Notes under the pieces: generated by a model
Database searches by the model: none
What the model was told of the DNA's origin: nothing
What the model saw: only the letters and a program-made list of their open reading frames with translations
Program-made: the position numbers and the translations under genes
In this document: positions 11,858 to 20,711 of the stretch, in pieces
How the letters are laid out: every line of letters starts with the position of its first letter
Position numbering within the stretch: position 1 is the first letter of the stretch
Assembly (NCBI GenBank): GCA_023374045.1
Contig: CM041783.1
Span: forward strand, 90,121,298 to 90,185,297
Length of the DNA stretch: 64,000 bases
Source of the DNA: Limonium bicolor
Lineage: Eukaryota > Streptophyta > Magnoliopsida > Caryophyllales > Plumbaginaceae
Reading direction: 5' to 3'

Positions 11858-13885
11858 GTTTTTGAAAAATTGTCTTGTAAATGAGTTTTGAATGGCTAAA
11901 TGTCCATCATTACTCTTTAATTAATATGTGTACTATATAGTATCACATTTGGAGGTCTATATCAATGGGAAATCAAAAATTTCACAACAATGTGCCTTGT
12001 TTTTGATGAATAGTGAATTAATTAAGCTAGTTTATAACATAAGTCTATATAAGTGAGACATTTGGTCAACAAAGACTAAACTACCCTCATTCATTAAAGG
12101 GGGCCGTTTTTTTTAAGTGTGACTCACCACACTTATCTAGCTAAGTAAAGAGAAAGCAAAATAAGTAAGTTATAAGTAAAAACACTATTCACCTTTTAAG
12201 ATAAATATCACATTTACTTACCTCTCTCCTCACTTCTTCATTCTCCCTTGTTCACACGGTTTCTTGCTCTCTTTCTCTTCTCCATTCACGTAGAGCTCAC
12301 CTCCATGAAAGCTCCATCTTCCCTTGGCCACATCTTGCTCATTTTAGCTCCAAATCCAAAACAAAATACATATTCTTCTTAGTTAGCTCAAGCTCCTCCT
12401 TTCTATCTTTTCAAAACTTCAAGAGCTTCATTTTGGTGCCAAGTCAAACCACCATTAGAGGAGGAAATTCAAGTTTGGAGACTCCATTGGCATCTCCATT
12501 CTCTTAAGGTAAAGAAAGTGTAAGAAAATCTAGGTTTCCACCATTTTCTTCACATGACCGAAAATATATACTCATGGGACTCCATGTTTATGCCTTGTTC
12601 TAGCTTGTTTCTACTCTTCAAAGGAGAGAGGAGGTCCTTCTTGCTTCACCCAAGTTGTCTTGAGAAACCAAGGTAAAAAATCACATTAATACCTTAAAAC
12701 ATATTTTTAAACCTAGGGTTTGTTCCTTAGGGTTAATGTGTTATCTAGTACTCATTGGAGTCATTGGATATTGGTTAGAACATTGGCAAGGAGAATCACA
12801 TTGGTGACCGAGATTGAACAAAGAAAACCTAAGGAGAAAAGCTTTTAAGCTTGTGAAAAACAAGGTAAATTACTTACCTTAAGTGTGTTGTTGTTTAAGG
12901 GAATGAGATGTGGGTATATGATGAGTTTAGTGTAGAGTTTATATTGGGAAGGTGCTATAAAACCTAGGAGAAACAATGACTATCTTGTGAACTTGTGACT
13001 AAGGAGCAAATGAGAAAAGAGATAGTTTAAGAATATAAAGGTGAAGTACAAGAAGCATTTTATTTCAATGGGAGCCTTGTTGAGTGTATTCGCAGGTTGA
13101 AGGCATATATATGTGGAAATTCAGTGGTTAAGATTATTGTATTTAAGGGCCTAAGTGCCAAGCATTTTAAGTTTAAGCATTATATGATGATGTGGTGAAG
13201 TTTTAGTGTAAATTGGGTGTTAAGGTGTTGTGATGAGAATTTGTGTGGTATTGGTTGTTTGATGGAGAAAAACCATGTGTTAGGAAGTACTATATACTAG
13301 AGAACCCATGGCAAAATTTAAAGGAGAGTTTAAGTGTTTAAGATATCCTAAGGGAATTTAATGACTAAGGAAGTACTAGGAATGTTCTATGGGTTGTCTT
13401 GATGAAAAAGGGTGAAGTTAAGGTGTTTTAATGACTTATGATGACTTAGGTATCACCATGGAAGATTTAGGAATCAAGAGAATGTATTCGAGTGTTTAGG
13501 ACTTAGGCAAATGTTGATGCACAACTAGGAAGGAAATAATGTGATGATGATGGAAGTTTAGACTTGTTAAGGAACTTTAAGTAAATGTTTAAAAGAGTTT
13601 TAGATAGTGAGAGATGCTTGGGAGATGATGTTATAGTGGTGAAGAAAACATTTGGCATAGTGGTTACATTAGGTATGAACCACCACCTAGAAACCTAGAG
13701 GAAAGCATTACAAGTGTTAGCATTATTACAAGGAAAATGCATAATGACTAAGATGGATCTTCGTGGAAGATTTAAGGTATTTTAAGGAGGGCTTAAGGTG
13801 TATTTGAGGTGCCCAAATGAGGTTATAACATATTAGAATATATGAGGAAATTTGGAGTTGAAAGAGAATTTAGAAACAAGTTTCT

Positions 13886-14212
13886 AGAGCCGACCGGCCT
13901 TAGGACCGGACTTGCAGGTCGGTCGGGCTCTGTTACACTACCGGAAAATGTTCTGGAATCGACCGGACTTGGGGACCGGACTTACAAGTCCGGTCGGCTT
14001 GTGTTTTGTGAGGGAAAATGTTTCTGGAATGGACCGGACATGGGACCGGACTTGTCAAGTCCGGTCGGCATGAATTTTGTACGGTTATAAGTCTCTGGAA
14101 TCGACCGGACTAGGACCGGCTTGTAAGTCCGGTCGGAGTGAATTTTCCAACGGTAAAGGGTACTGGAATGGACCGGACTTGGCAAGTCCGGTCGGTAGTC
14201 CGGTCGAGCCTA
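13886..14212. repeat. GC-rich palindromic tandem array in A 5' LTR
   Basis: About five units of roughly 60-70 bp, each with GACCGGACTT followed by AAGTCCGGTC, so every unit is self-complementary. Between the palindromes is a conserved TCTGGAAT linker. Copies lie at 24248-24572 (A 3' LTR); diverged arrays with other arm sequences sit at the matching place in B, E and F. It is not a CRISPR array: this is plant LTR DNA and the spacers are near-identical. Confidence 0.9.
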
Positions 14213-14552
14213 AAAACAAAAAAAAAGAAATTTTAATTTCTAAGGAGTTAATTGGTATTAGGGTATGCCATTAGTAGGGTAGTAATGATTGGACCCTAAG
14301 AACTTAAGGAATTAAGTTAAGATTAAGTTAAGTTTTAATTTTTAAAGTTAAGATTGTAAGCTAAGTGATAAAGACTTGAGAGGTTTATTGAATGGAAGTC
14401 CTTAGGGATTAAGTGAGTTAAGTAAGGTGCAAGTAACTAATAACCTAAGAATGAATGAATGTTTTAGGTTTGTGAATTGGGACCCCGAAGAAGGTTAAAC
14501 AAACAACGATCGACGGTGAACGGTACAGTCCTTCTTGTGACCTGCTTGCTAA

Positions 14553-14566
14553 CGAGGTGTCCCTCG
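14553..14566. other. Short hairpin in conserved LTR segment (A)
   Basis: CGAGG and CCTCG flank TGTC. At the matching place B and E have CCGG...CCGG around ATTACA (27815-27828 in B), C the reverse complement of that, D GAGG/CCTC and F CGAGG-type arms. The stem position is kept while its sequence changes. Confidence 0.6.
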
Positions 14567-15299
14567 GCTTGTGTGCTATCTGTTTATTTGCTATGACTAC
14601 AAAGATAAAGCATGCAACCGGTTATATTGCTCTCGTTGTGATTGTGTTACTTACACTAACCCGCGAGAATTGAGATTGTTACTAACCAAGTTTAGTACTT
14701 ACTGAGTTAAGAATAAGAGTTAAGTTTGATGGTTGTTGGTTAATGCCCGTTAAGGCTTAGCTAGCACATGGTGTTTAAGATGTCTACTAACTGGAACTTG
14801 AGTGAGGAAACCCGGGACCGATCTCCGGTCATGCATGCTAAGGAAAAGGGGGACGGTATCTGATCAGATCCGCCCTCCGCTTAAGGACTTGTCTTCGGAC
14901 TTGTAGCCTAGGGCCGGTTGCCGGCTCAGCTACGCTGGACTCCCGTCCAGAGTAGGTGGCATTAAGATGGTGCGGTGGGATCACCTAAATCCCAGGTTCG
15001 ATTTAAGCTACAACCAATCCCTTCCAGGAAAGGTTTGTATACTGAGATTAAGATTAAGATTGAGATTAAGATTAAGGTAAGGTAAGGAACTGAGATTAAG
15101 GAAATGAGGACTAAGGAGGGGGTTACTAACCCACTTGTTAAGGGGACGCTTGAGTCGTTCATTGGTTGTGAACTATACATGTTCATCTGTGGTTATTGTT
15201 ATTGCACTTCATATTATGCTCGTGTATGTAATCAATTTCCATGCTATCGACAATTAGTCGTCGTAGCCCCGTTAGCTGGGGGCCATGAGAAGGGTGTAC

Positions 15300-15326
15300 C
15301 AGCATTCGTGCTGACCCCCTCGGGGG
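15300..15326 (+). other. Tandem small hairpins near A LTR 3' end
   Basis: CAGCA-TTCG-TGCTG (15300-15313) is followed at once by CCCCC-TC-GGGGG (15315-15326). B has CAGCA/TGCTG around ATGG and paired C/G runs near 29010-29043; D and F have equivalents. A pyrimidine-rich stretch and CAG|GTAAGA follow at 15344/15345. Confidence 0.65.
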
Positions 15327-15683
15327 CTATTTTTACACTTGCAGGTAAGAGGCCCATGAGGACGCACTACGAGAGTAGGAGCGGTTAGACTTAGGGGGAT
15401 GCTTATTTTGAGTTCGGGTTGCGCCTGTGCACCCGACTGTTTTATAAACTGATGTAAGTTGAGATTATTTTAAGATACTAGTACTCGGTTGGTTGTGGTA
15501 TTGTGAATGTTGATGTTTTTGAGTTGGATAAGTATTTTGGATAAACATTGTAAACGTTAAGCCGGTATATTCTAATGATCAGACCGTGGCAAGGTCCAGG
15601 TGTTGTATATTTCCGCTGCGACGTTTTCATTAAGTGTTCAGATTGCGATAACCACGATAGGCTTTGGATGGGTGTTACAAAAG

Positions 15684-15710
15684 TGGTATCAGAGCGTAGT
15701 TACGCTCTGA
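15684..15710 (+). promoter_or_regulatory. Primer-binding site of A inside a palindrome
   Basis: TGGTATCAGAGC (15684-15695) matches the 3' end of plant initiator tRNA-Met and starts five bases after the LTR. It overlaps a perfect palindrome at 15689-15710 with arms TCAGAGCGTA and TACGCTCTGA. Confidence 0.95.
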
Positions 15711-15910
15711 TCAGAAATACCGGACATGAGTAACCACCGAGTTAGGATATAAGTTGAGGAATAATGTTGGGTTAAGGGTGGAGAAGTTAGAGTGAGTAGA
15801 GTCAGATGACCACTAATAAGTGTGGATTGTCTTTACCGTCTACGGACGTTATAAACTTACTAACCAAAACAATGGTGAGTACGAATCTAATGTAAGTTAT
15901 GCTTGTTCAG
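15711..15910 (+). other. Leader between PBS and gag in A
   Basis: Non-coding by inspection. It shares short stretches (CGAGTTAGGAT, GGGTTAAGGG) with the PBS-proximal parts of B and D. An AATG|GTGAGT donor-like site lies near 15870. Confidence 0.6.
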
Positions 15911-16550
15911 ATGGCAGGACGCCCTAGAGGAGGCCGAGGTCGCGGCCGGGGTGAAGATATTCCAGGGATACCTGGAGGGCAGACGATCGCAGAGATCGTA
16001 GCTGCCGCTTTAGGGCACATGGGCTATCAGCCTGGTGTGGGTGCACCACCTCCACCGCCACAACCTAGGGAACCAAACTGGGTGAAGAGTCTATCAGACC
16101 TTCGACCCGCTCATTTAAGGGGGAGACCGATCCCGCCAAGCTTGAGGCGTACATCTCCGAGCTGGAGACCGCCTTCGAGACCCTTGATGTCCCTGCTGGG
16201 ATCAAGGTGCGCTTAGCTGCTTTCTACCTGAAGGGGCGGCGGGCGATTGGTGGAAGCTGGTGAGGGCCGAGCATGTGGCCAATCCAGAGTTCGGCTGGGA
16301 GCAGTACACCGCCTTGCTACGGGCAAAGTACTACCCCGCCCATGTCCAGACGAAGAAGCGCTTGCAGTTAGATGCGCTTAAGCAGTCGGACAAGATGACA
16401 GTGGACGAGTATTACTCAGAGTTCACTGCCTTGCTCCGTCTTCTGCCAGGTCTAGGGTATTCTGACCAGATCTTGGTGGACCGCTTCTATGGCGGGCTTA
16501 GCCATCGACTCCGCTACGGCATGGGGCCGACGAGTTACACTACCTTGCAG

Positions 16551-16630
16551 GTAATAAGAACGATTGAAATTTGAGTAGTGATGAATAAGATTTAGATTAT
16601 GAAATAAGTGAGAATACTATGGAAAAGCAG
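16551..16630 (+). other. Candidate gag intron 1 (80 nt)
   Basis: CAG|GTAATA at the left and AAAAGCAG| at the right. The segment is AT-rich against GC-rich flanks and contains in-frame stops. Removing it joins TTLQ directly to ECYHAAAKVE in the same frame, giving a smooth gag reading. Confidence 0.65.
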
Positions 16631-16878
16631 GAGTGCTATCATGCCGCTGCTAAGGTTGAGATTACCGTCCAGCTGAGGGACGAGGAGAATGCTAAGAGGA
16701 AGAGTGCTGGTAAAGCTCAGAGAGTCAAGGGCAAGGAGGGTACAAGAAACAAAAGTACCATCTCAGCCCAGAAGATCAGAACCCGAAAGGGAAGGAGGAA
16801 AAGGAGAAGGCTTCGGAAGAGCCATTGAAGCTGACCTATGCTATTGCAGCTACACCACTGCGCTCTAAGCGCCAAAGG

Positions 16879-16958
16879 GTGAGGAAAATTGATATTGAAT
16901 GAGTTAAGAAATAAATTAGTAACCGTTTGAGATATGAATTGACAATATGAATCATCAG
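16879..16958 (+). other. Candidate gag intron 2 (80 nt)
   Basis: CAAAGG|GTGAGG at the left and ATCATCAG| at the right; AT-rich with stops. Removal joins RSKRQR to DLRLRGAGGGYQ in frame, leading straight into the first zinc knuckle. Its length equals that of intron 1. Confidence 0.62.
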
Positions 16959-17294
16959 GATCTGAGACTGAGGGGAGCCGGTGGTGGCTACCAGCGACGC
17001 TTCATCTGTAGATGGTGTCACAAGGACCACCCCGGGCTCGACTGTAAGGGAATAAGGTGGAGTGCAACTTCTGTGGTGTCTACGGCATCGAGCTTATGAG
17101 TGTTACCGGAACCCTGCTAGCAGAGCCTATAGGCCCGACACCAGGGGCAAGGGCAAGACCGATCAGGGAGCTGGATCTGACGGTCAGAGGAAAGTGCAGC
17201 GCCGGCGGACAAGAACCCACGGGCGACCCAGAAGACGGGACCCACTCTACACATGTGGACCGGGACGATGAGCCTGAGCCCTCATCGAGGCCAG

Positions 17295-17427
17295 GTACCA
17301 CTATAACCATTTAGTAATAAAACTACCTGCTTACCGCATTATCATGCATGTTTGGTGAAATATATGAGTTAAGTAAGAATAAGAGGAGATTAGAACTTAA
17401 GTGAGATATAACCTACTACCACTCTAG
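17295..17427 (+). other. Candidate intron between gag and AlkB (133 nt), with alternative acceptor at 18311
   Basis: Donor GGCCAG|GTACCA; acceptor ACTACCACTCTAG| at 17427, after which the AlkB frame is open. A second acceptor, ACACAATTAG| at 18311, would instead remove 17295-18311 (1017 nt, AlkB included) and join codon phase 1 of the frame open at the donor to protease in the correct frame. Joining to AlkB in this copy is out of frame by one, which may reflect A's many indels. Confidence 0.5.
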
Positions 17428-18157
17428 GAAGATTCAACATTTGCTACCCAATACCATCCACATCTAACCCGGAGCACACCGACTCAAAACCATGGACTTT
17501 CCAACCGAACAATTCAGGTTATCCGCCCAGGTATGATTTTATTAAGGGGATACCTGACACCCGGAGCACAAATAGCCATCATCAGAAGATGCAATCAACT
17601 AGGAATGGGACCGGGAGGTTTTTACACACCGGAGTACCCAGGGGGAGCAAAGATGAAATTGAAGATGATGAGCTTGGGCAAGGATTGGAATCCGTATGCC
17701 AGAATTACCAAACCACAAGGAGCAAGATGGAGTCTCACCACCGGAATACCCGAAGAGTTCCATCCAGTCATTACACAAGTCATGGAAATCGCTCAGCAGT
17801 TGGAAGCTGAACCGATTCTAGACATCCAGCCAGACATTTGCATTGTAAACTTCTACGAAAAAGATGGGAAACTGGGACTACACCAGGATAAGGACGAGAC
17901 AACGGAGTCTCTCGAAAGAGGGATACCCGTAGTCTTGGTCCATTGGAGATGATGTGGAGTTTTTATACGGCGAGCAGAAGCGTGCGGACCGTGCAGATAA
18001 ATAGTACTTAAGTCAGGTTATGTATTAATTTTGGAGGAGAATCAAGGATGTTGTACCATGGGATTAAGAGAATCAAGCTGAATACAGCACCGTCAGCAGT
18101 AATCAATGCGACGCATATGAGACCAGAAGATTAAACCTAACCTTTAGACAATATTAG
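17428..18157 (+). pseudogene. AlkB-like 2-oxoglutarate/Fe(II) dioxygenase in element A
   Basis: AlkB-family enzymes oxidatively remove alkyl groups from nucleic-acid bases using Fe(II) and 2-oxoglutarate. Here the domain opens with IRPGMILLRGYL (from about 17521) and has GPGGFYTPEYPGGAKMKLKMM, typical of the plant ALKBH1-like branch. Next come DICIVNFY (17848-17856) and LGLHQDKDE, with iron ligands His 17881-17883 and Asp 17887-17889. The third ligand is the His of LYHG (about 18057). The distal SGDVLI...GGESR and NLTFRQ segments are present. A 2-base loss near 17932 and a 1-base loss near 18130 shift the frame, the latter at the RxxxxxR motif; stop TAG is 18155-18157. It lies between gag and protease, where chromoviruses normally have no extra domain. 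Identity as AlkB is firm; substrate is unknown. Confidence 0.93.
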
Positions 18158-18311
18158 CCATGTAATGTTAGAATGAGATGAGAAATGAGATGTAAGATTG
18201 AAGCACATGTTGTAAACAGGATGGTCATGAATAAATAACAGTGTTGTTCATATAAATTGTTACGACCCTTGTTATACCATCAATACTCATGAAGCTTGTG
18301 AACACAATTAG
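18158..18311 (+). other. AT-rich spacer between AlkB stop and protease
   Basis: About 154 nt without a conserved frame, matched in F at 63525-63681 (minus). It ends in a plausible acceptor, ACACAATTAG. In both elements the protease frame is closed by TGA a few codons upstream and has no nearby in-frame ATG, so protease needs splicing, frameshifting or readthrough to be made. Confidence 0.65.
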
Positions 18312-18799
18312 GTTATGGACTCGGTACGGAAGGTGCACTAAGCATACTCACAGAGGCACAGGCCGACGCAAGCGGTACTATCCTCACCGGCACCTTTCCG
18401 ATCAATGGGATTGAGGCATCAGTTCTCTTCGACTCAGGGGCCTCGCATACCTTTGTCTCGGCATCATTTGCGAGCAGGTTGGGGCTAGACGCTGATGAGC
18501 TACCCGACTTCACGGTTACGCTCCCGTCTAAGGAGAAGGTTCGTTGCACTCATTACTACCGAGGAGCCACCATCAGCATTAAAGGGGAAGACTTCCCAGT
18601 CAGTTTCATTGAGTTCAGTAAGCTAGGATTTGACGTTATCTTCGGGATGAACTGGTTGGAGCGGCACAAGGGACGTATCCTCTGCGCCGAGCATAGATTG
18701 CTGCTCAGGAGTCCGTCTGGGGTAACAATATCATACCGCCAGAGGCCCAGAGAGCCTTCGACTAAGATCATCACCGCCATGGCAATGCATAGAGATTAA
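18312..18799 (+). CDS. pol: Aspartic protease of element A (pol fragment)
   Basis: The protease cleaves the Gag-Pol polyprotein inside the particle. The frame is open from the acceptor at 18312 to TAA at 18797-18799 and lacks its own ATG. It contains [13 protein letters not shown], the DSG catalytic triad starting at 18431, then [16 protein letters not shown], the usual second conserved block of gypsy proteases. F has the same frame (63524 downward, minus). A one-base loss near 18790 moves the RT linker ([17 protein letters not shown]) into another frame. Confidence 0.85.
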
Positions 18800-19709
18800 G
18801 GAGAAAGGAAGAAGTATACCTCTGCTATGTACAGGACATAGAGAGAGACCCTGAGTTCGACCCCGACTTACCGGTAGTGTCGGAGTTCCCCGACTTATTT
18901 CCACGGGAACTGCCCGGCATGCCACCCACTCGGGAGGTAGAGTTCACCATTGAGCTGCTACCTGGTACCGGACCGATAGCCAAAGCACCATACCGTATGG
19001 CTCCGGCAGAATGACTGAGTTAAAAGAACAACTGAAAAGATTTTTGTCATAATTATTCATTAGCCAGTTGCCACCATTGGGAGCGCCATTCCCTTCGTGA
19101 AGAAAGGTATGGTAGTCTCCGCCTCTGCATCGACTACAGAGAGCTAAATGCAGTGACAGTGAAGAATAAGTACCCACTACCACCCCGCATTGATGATCTG
19201 TTCGATCATTGAAGGAGCATCTGTGTTTCCAAGATTGATCTCAGATCGGGGTATCATCCCCATTAAGGAGGGGGACATTGAGAAAGCGGCATTCCGGACA
19301 CGATACGGCCACTATGAGTTTACAGTGATGCCGTTCGGTTTGTCGAACGCACCGGCGAAGTTTATGGATCTGATGAACCGCTTGTTCCGGGAGCAGCTGG
19401 ACAAGTCGGTCGTGGTTTTTATTGATGAAATTCTGATATATTCAAAGTCTAAGGTTGAGCATGAGGCATTTGAGGAGGGTGTTAGAAATATTGAGGGAGA
19501 ACCAGCTATATGCTAGTTCTCCAAGTGTGAGTTTGGCTTGACCAGGTCTCTTTCCTAGGTCATGTCATCTCAGATGCTGGGATCGCAGTGGATCCAGCAA
19601 AGATTGATGCCGTACGTACCTGGCCAAGGCCGAAGACTGTTACCGACATCCGGAGCTTTCTCGGTCTGGCAGGTTCTACAGGAGGTTTGTCAGAGATTTC
19701 AGCAAGGTC
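18800..19709 (+). pseudogene. pol: Reverse transcriptase of element A, broken
   Basis: RT copies genomic RNA into cDNA. Readable blocks in order are [18 protein letters not shown] (about 18950-19010), [20 protein letters not shown] (about 19115-19180), [10 protein letters not shown] (about 19229-19257), [20 protein letters not shown] (about 19306-19360) and [13 protein letters not shown] (about 19411-19450). The stretch 19010-19110 is scrambled relative to F. The catalytic aspartate pair reads FIDE here instead of FIDD as in F (codon GAA at 19427-19429). Frameshifts and stops make this RT non-functional as written. Confidence 0.85.
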
Positions 19710-20711
19710 GTGAAGCCGATGACCAGTCTGATGAAGAAGGATGCACCATTTCTATGGACAGATGACTGTGAGAGATCATTTCAGCGCTTGAAGGACTCAT
19801 TGACCACTGCACCAGTACTGACCATTCCAGACGGTACAGAGGGCTTTGAGGTTTATTGTGATGCATCCGGCAGAGGGCTGGGTTGCGTGCTCATGCAACA
19901 TGGCAAGGTGGTGGCATATGCCTCACGCCAGTTGAAGAAACATGAGGAGAACTACCCCACACATGATTTAGAGCTGGGAGCTGTAGTCTTTGCTTTGAAG
20001 ATATGGCGCCACTACTTATACGGGGTTAGTGTCACGATCTACACCGATCATAAAAGTTTGAAATACATATTCACTCAGAAGGAGTTAAATCTTCGACAAA
20101 GGAGATGGTTAGAATTTCTGAAAGACTATGACATTGACCTCCAATACAAAGAAGGGAAGGCCAATGTTGTAGCAGATGCCCTGAGCCGTCGAGCACACTC
20201 ACTCCATTCGCTAGTTTCTTTCTCCAGCTTGGTTGATGAGGTGCGAGAGGCTCAGAGGACAGATGAGTATATGAGAGAGGTCAGACAGAAGCTGATAGAT
20301 GGTACCTTTGAGAGTCAGAAATACGACTTCAGACTTCATGATGATGACCTGATCAGACTTAAGGGCCGATTATGCATACCGCGAGGTAATACGGACCTGA
20401 AGGACCGTATACTTAGAGAATCGCACTGTTCTTCAGTTTCCATCCATCCGGGAGCCTCTAAAATGTATAAAGACATGAAGAGATACTTCTGGTGGTCGGG
20501 GATGAAGACAGATGTTACCGAGTTTGTCTTGAGGTGTCTCACATGCCAGAAGGTGAAATACGAGCACAGACGACCGGGCGGAATGGTACAGTCGATGCCA
20601 GTTCCGGAGTGGAAGTTCCATGATATCTCCATGGACTTCGTAGTTGGGCTTCCACCTGCTAGGGGAGGTCTCAACATGATATGGGTGGTGTGGATCGCCT
20701 TACCAAAGTAG
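19710..20711 (+). CDS. pol: RT C-end, RNase H and integrase N-terminal part of element A
   Basis: A 333-codon open stretch. It begins in the RT thumb ([13 protein letters not shown]), then RNase H with [31 protein letters not shown] and VVADALSRR carrying the acidic catalytic residues. The integrase zinc-binding HHCC region follows ([12 protein letters not shown] ... CLTCQKVK, about 20415-20556), then the first catalytic Asp in SMDFVVGLP (about 20626-20652). A one-base loss near 20688 ends the frame. The start is not a true initiation site; this is the middle of pol. It is the best preserved part of A. Confidence 0.9.
   Translation: MKPMTSLMKKDAPFLWTDDCERSFQRLKDSLTTAPVLTIPDGTEGFEVYCDASGRGLGCVLMQHGKVVAYASRQLKKHEENYPTHDLELGAVVFALKIWRHYLYGVSVTIYTDHKSLKYIFTQKELNLRQRRWLEFLKDYDIDLQYKEGKANVVADALSRRAHSLHSLVSFSSLVDEVREAQRTDEYMREVRQKLIDGTFESQKYDFRLHDDDLIRLKGRLCIPRGNTDLKDRILRESHCSSVSIHPGASKMYKDMKRYFWWSGMKTDVTEFVLRCLTCQKVKYEHRRPGGMVQSMPVPEWKFHDISMDFVVGLPPARGGLNMIWVVWIALPK

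Larger units (their letters stand above)
11590..15679 (+). repeat. A 5' LTR (4.09 kb)
   Basis: Runs from TGAAATACCCC to GTGTTACA and pairs with 21984-26047. It holds the conserved hairpin (11834-11857), a GC-rich palindromic array (13886-14212) and a structured stretch near its end. The two LTRs differ mostly by one- or two-base indels, many in short homopolymers, rather than by substitutions. Confidence 0.97.
15345..15910 (+). other. Possible leader intron spanning the LTR end and PBS
   Basis: A strong donor CAG|GTAAGA at 15344/15345 and an acceptor TTGTTCAG ending at 15910 would place the spliced leader directly on the gag ATG (15911). The 566-nt segment includes the last 335 bases of the LTR and the whole PBS. 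The donor-like site recurs in F as CAG|GTAAGC near 55892-55898 (minus) and in D as CAG|GTAGGT. The same site also looks acceptor-like (U-rich tract plus CAG), so its role is uncertain. Confidence 0.4.
15911..17294 (+). pseudogene. gag: gag (capsid and nucleocapsid) of element A, interrupted by introns and frameshifts
   Basis: Gag forms the virus-like particle and binds genomic RNA. The chosen start, ATG 15911, follows CAG and opens MAGRPRGGRGRGRG, an Arg/Gly-rich N terminus; ATG 15899 is an in-frame alternative. A retrotransposon-gag segment follows (LEAYISELETAFETLD, then ALLRAKYYPAHVQ and VDEYYSEFTALLRLLPG), spread over three frames by indels near 16105 and 16240. After two 80-nt intron-like gaps come a Lys/Glu-rich linker and two zinc knuckles: CRWCHKDHPGLDC near 17007-17045 and CNFCGVYG-H-RAYEC near 17060-17103, the second split by a one-base loss. 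A basic tail precedes the donor at 17294. Several losses are in short homopolymers, so some may be assembly error. Confidence 0.85.

Noticed and set aside
13886..14212. Regularly spaced palindromic repeats resembling a CRISPR array
   Set aside because: Eukaryotic LTR context, near-identical spacers, no cas genes; a tandem LTR array explains it.
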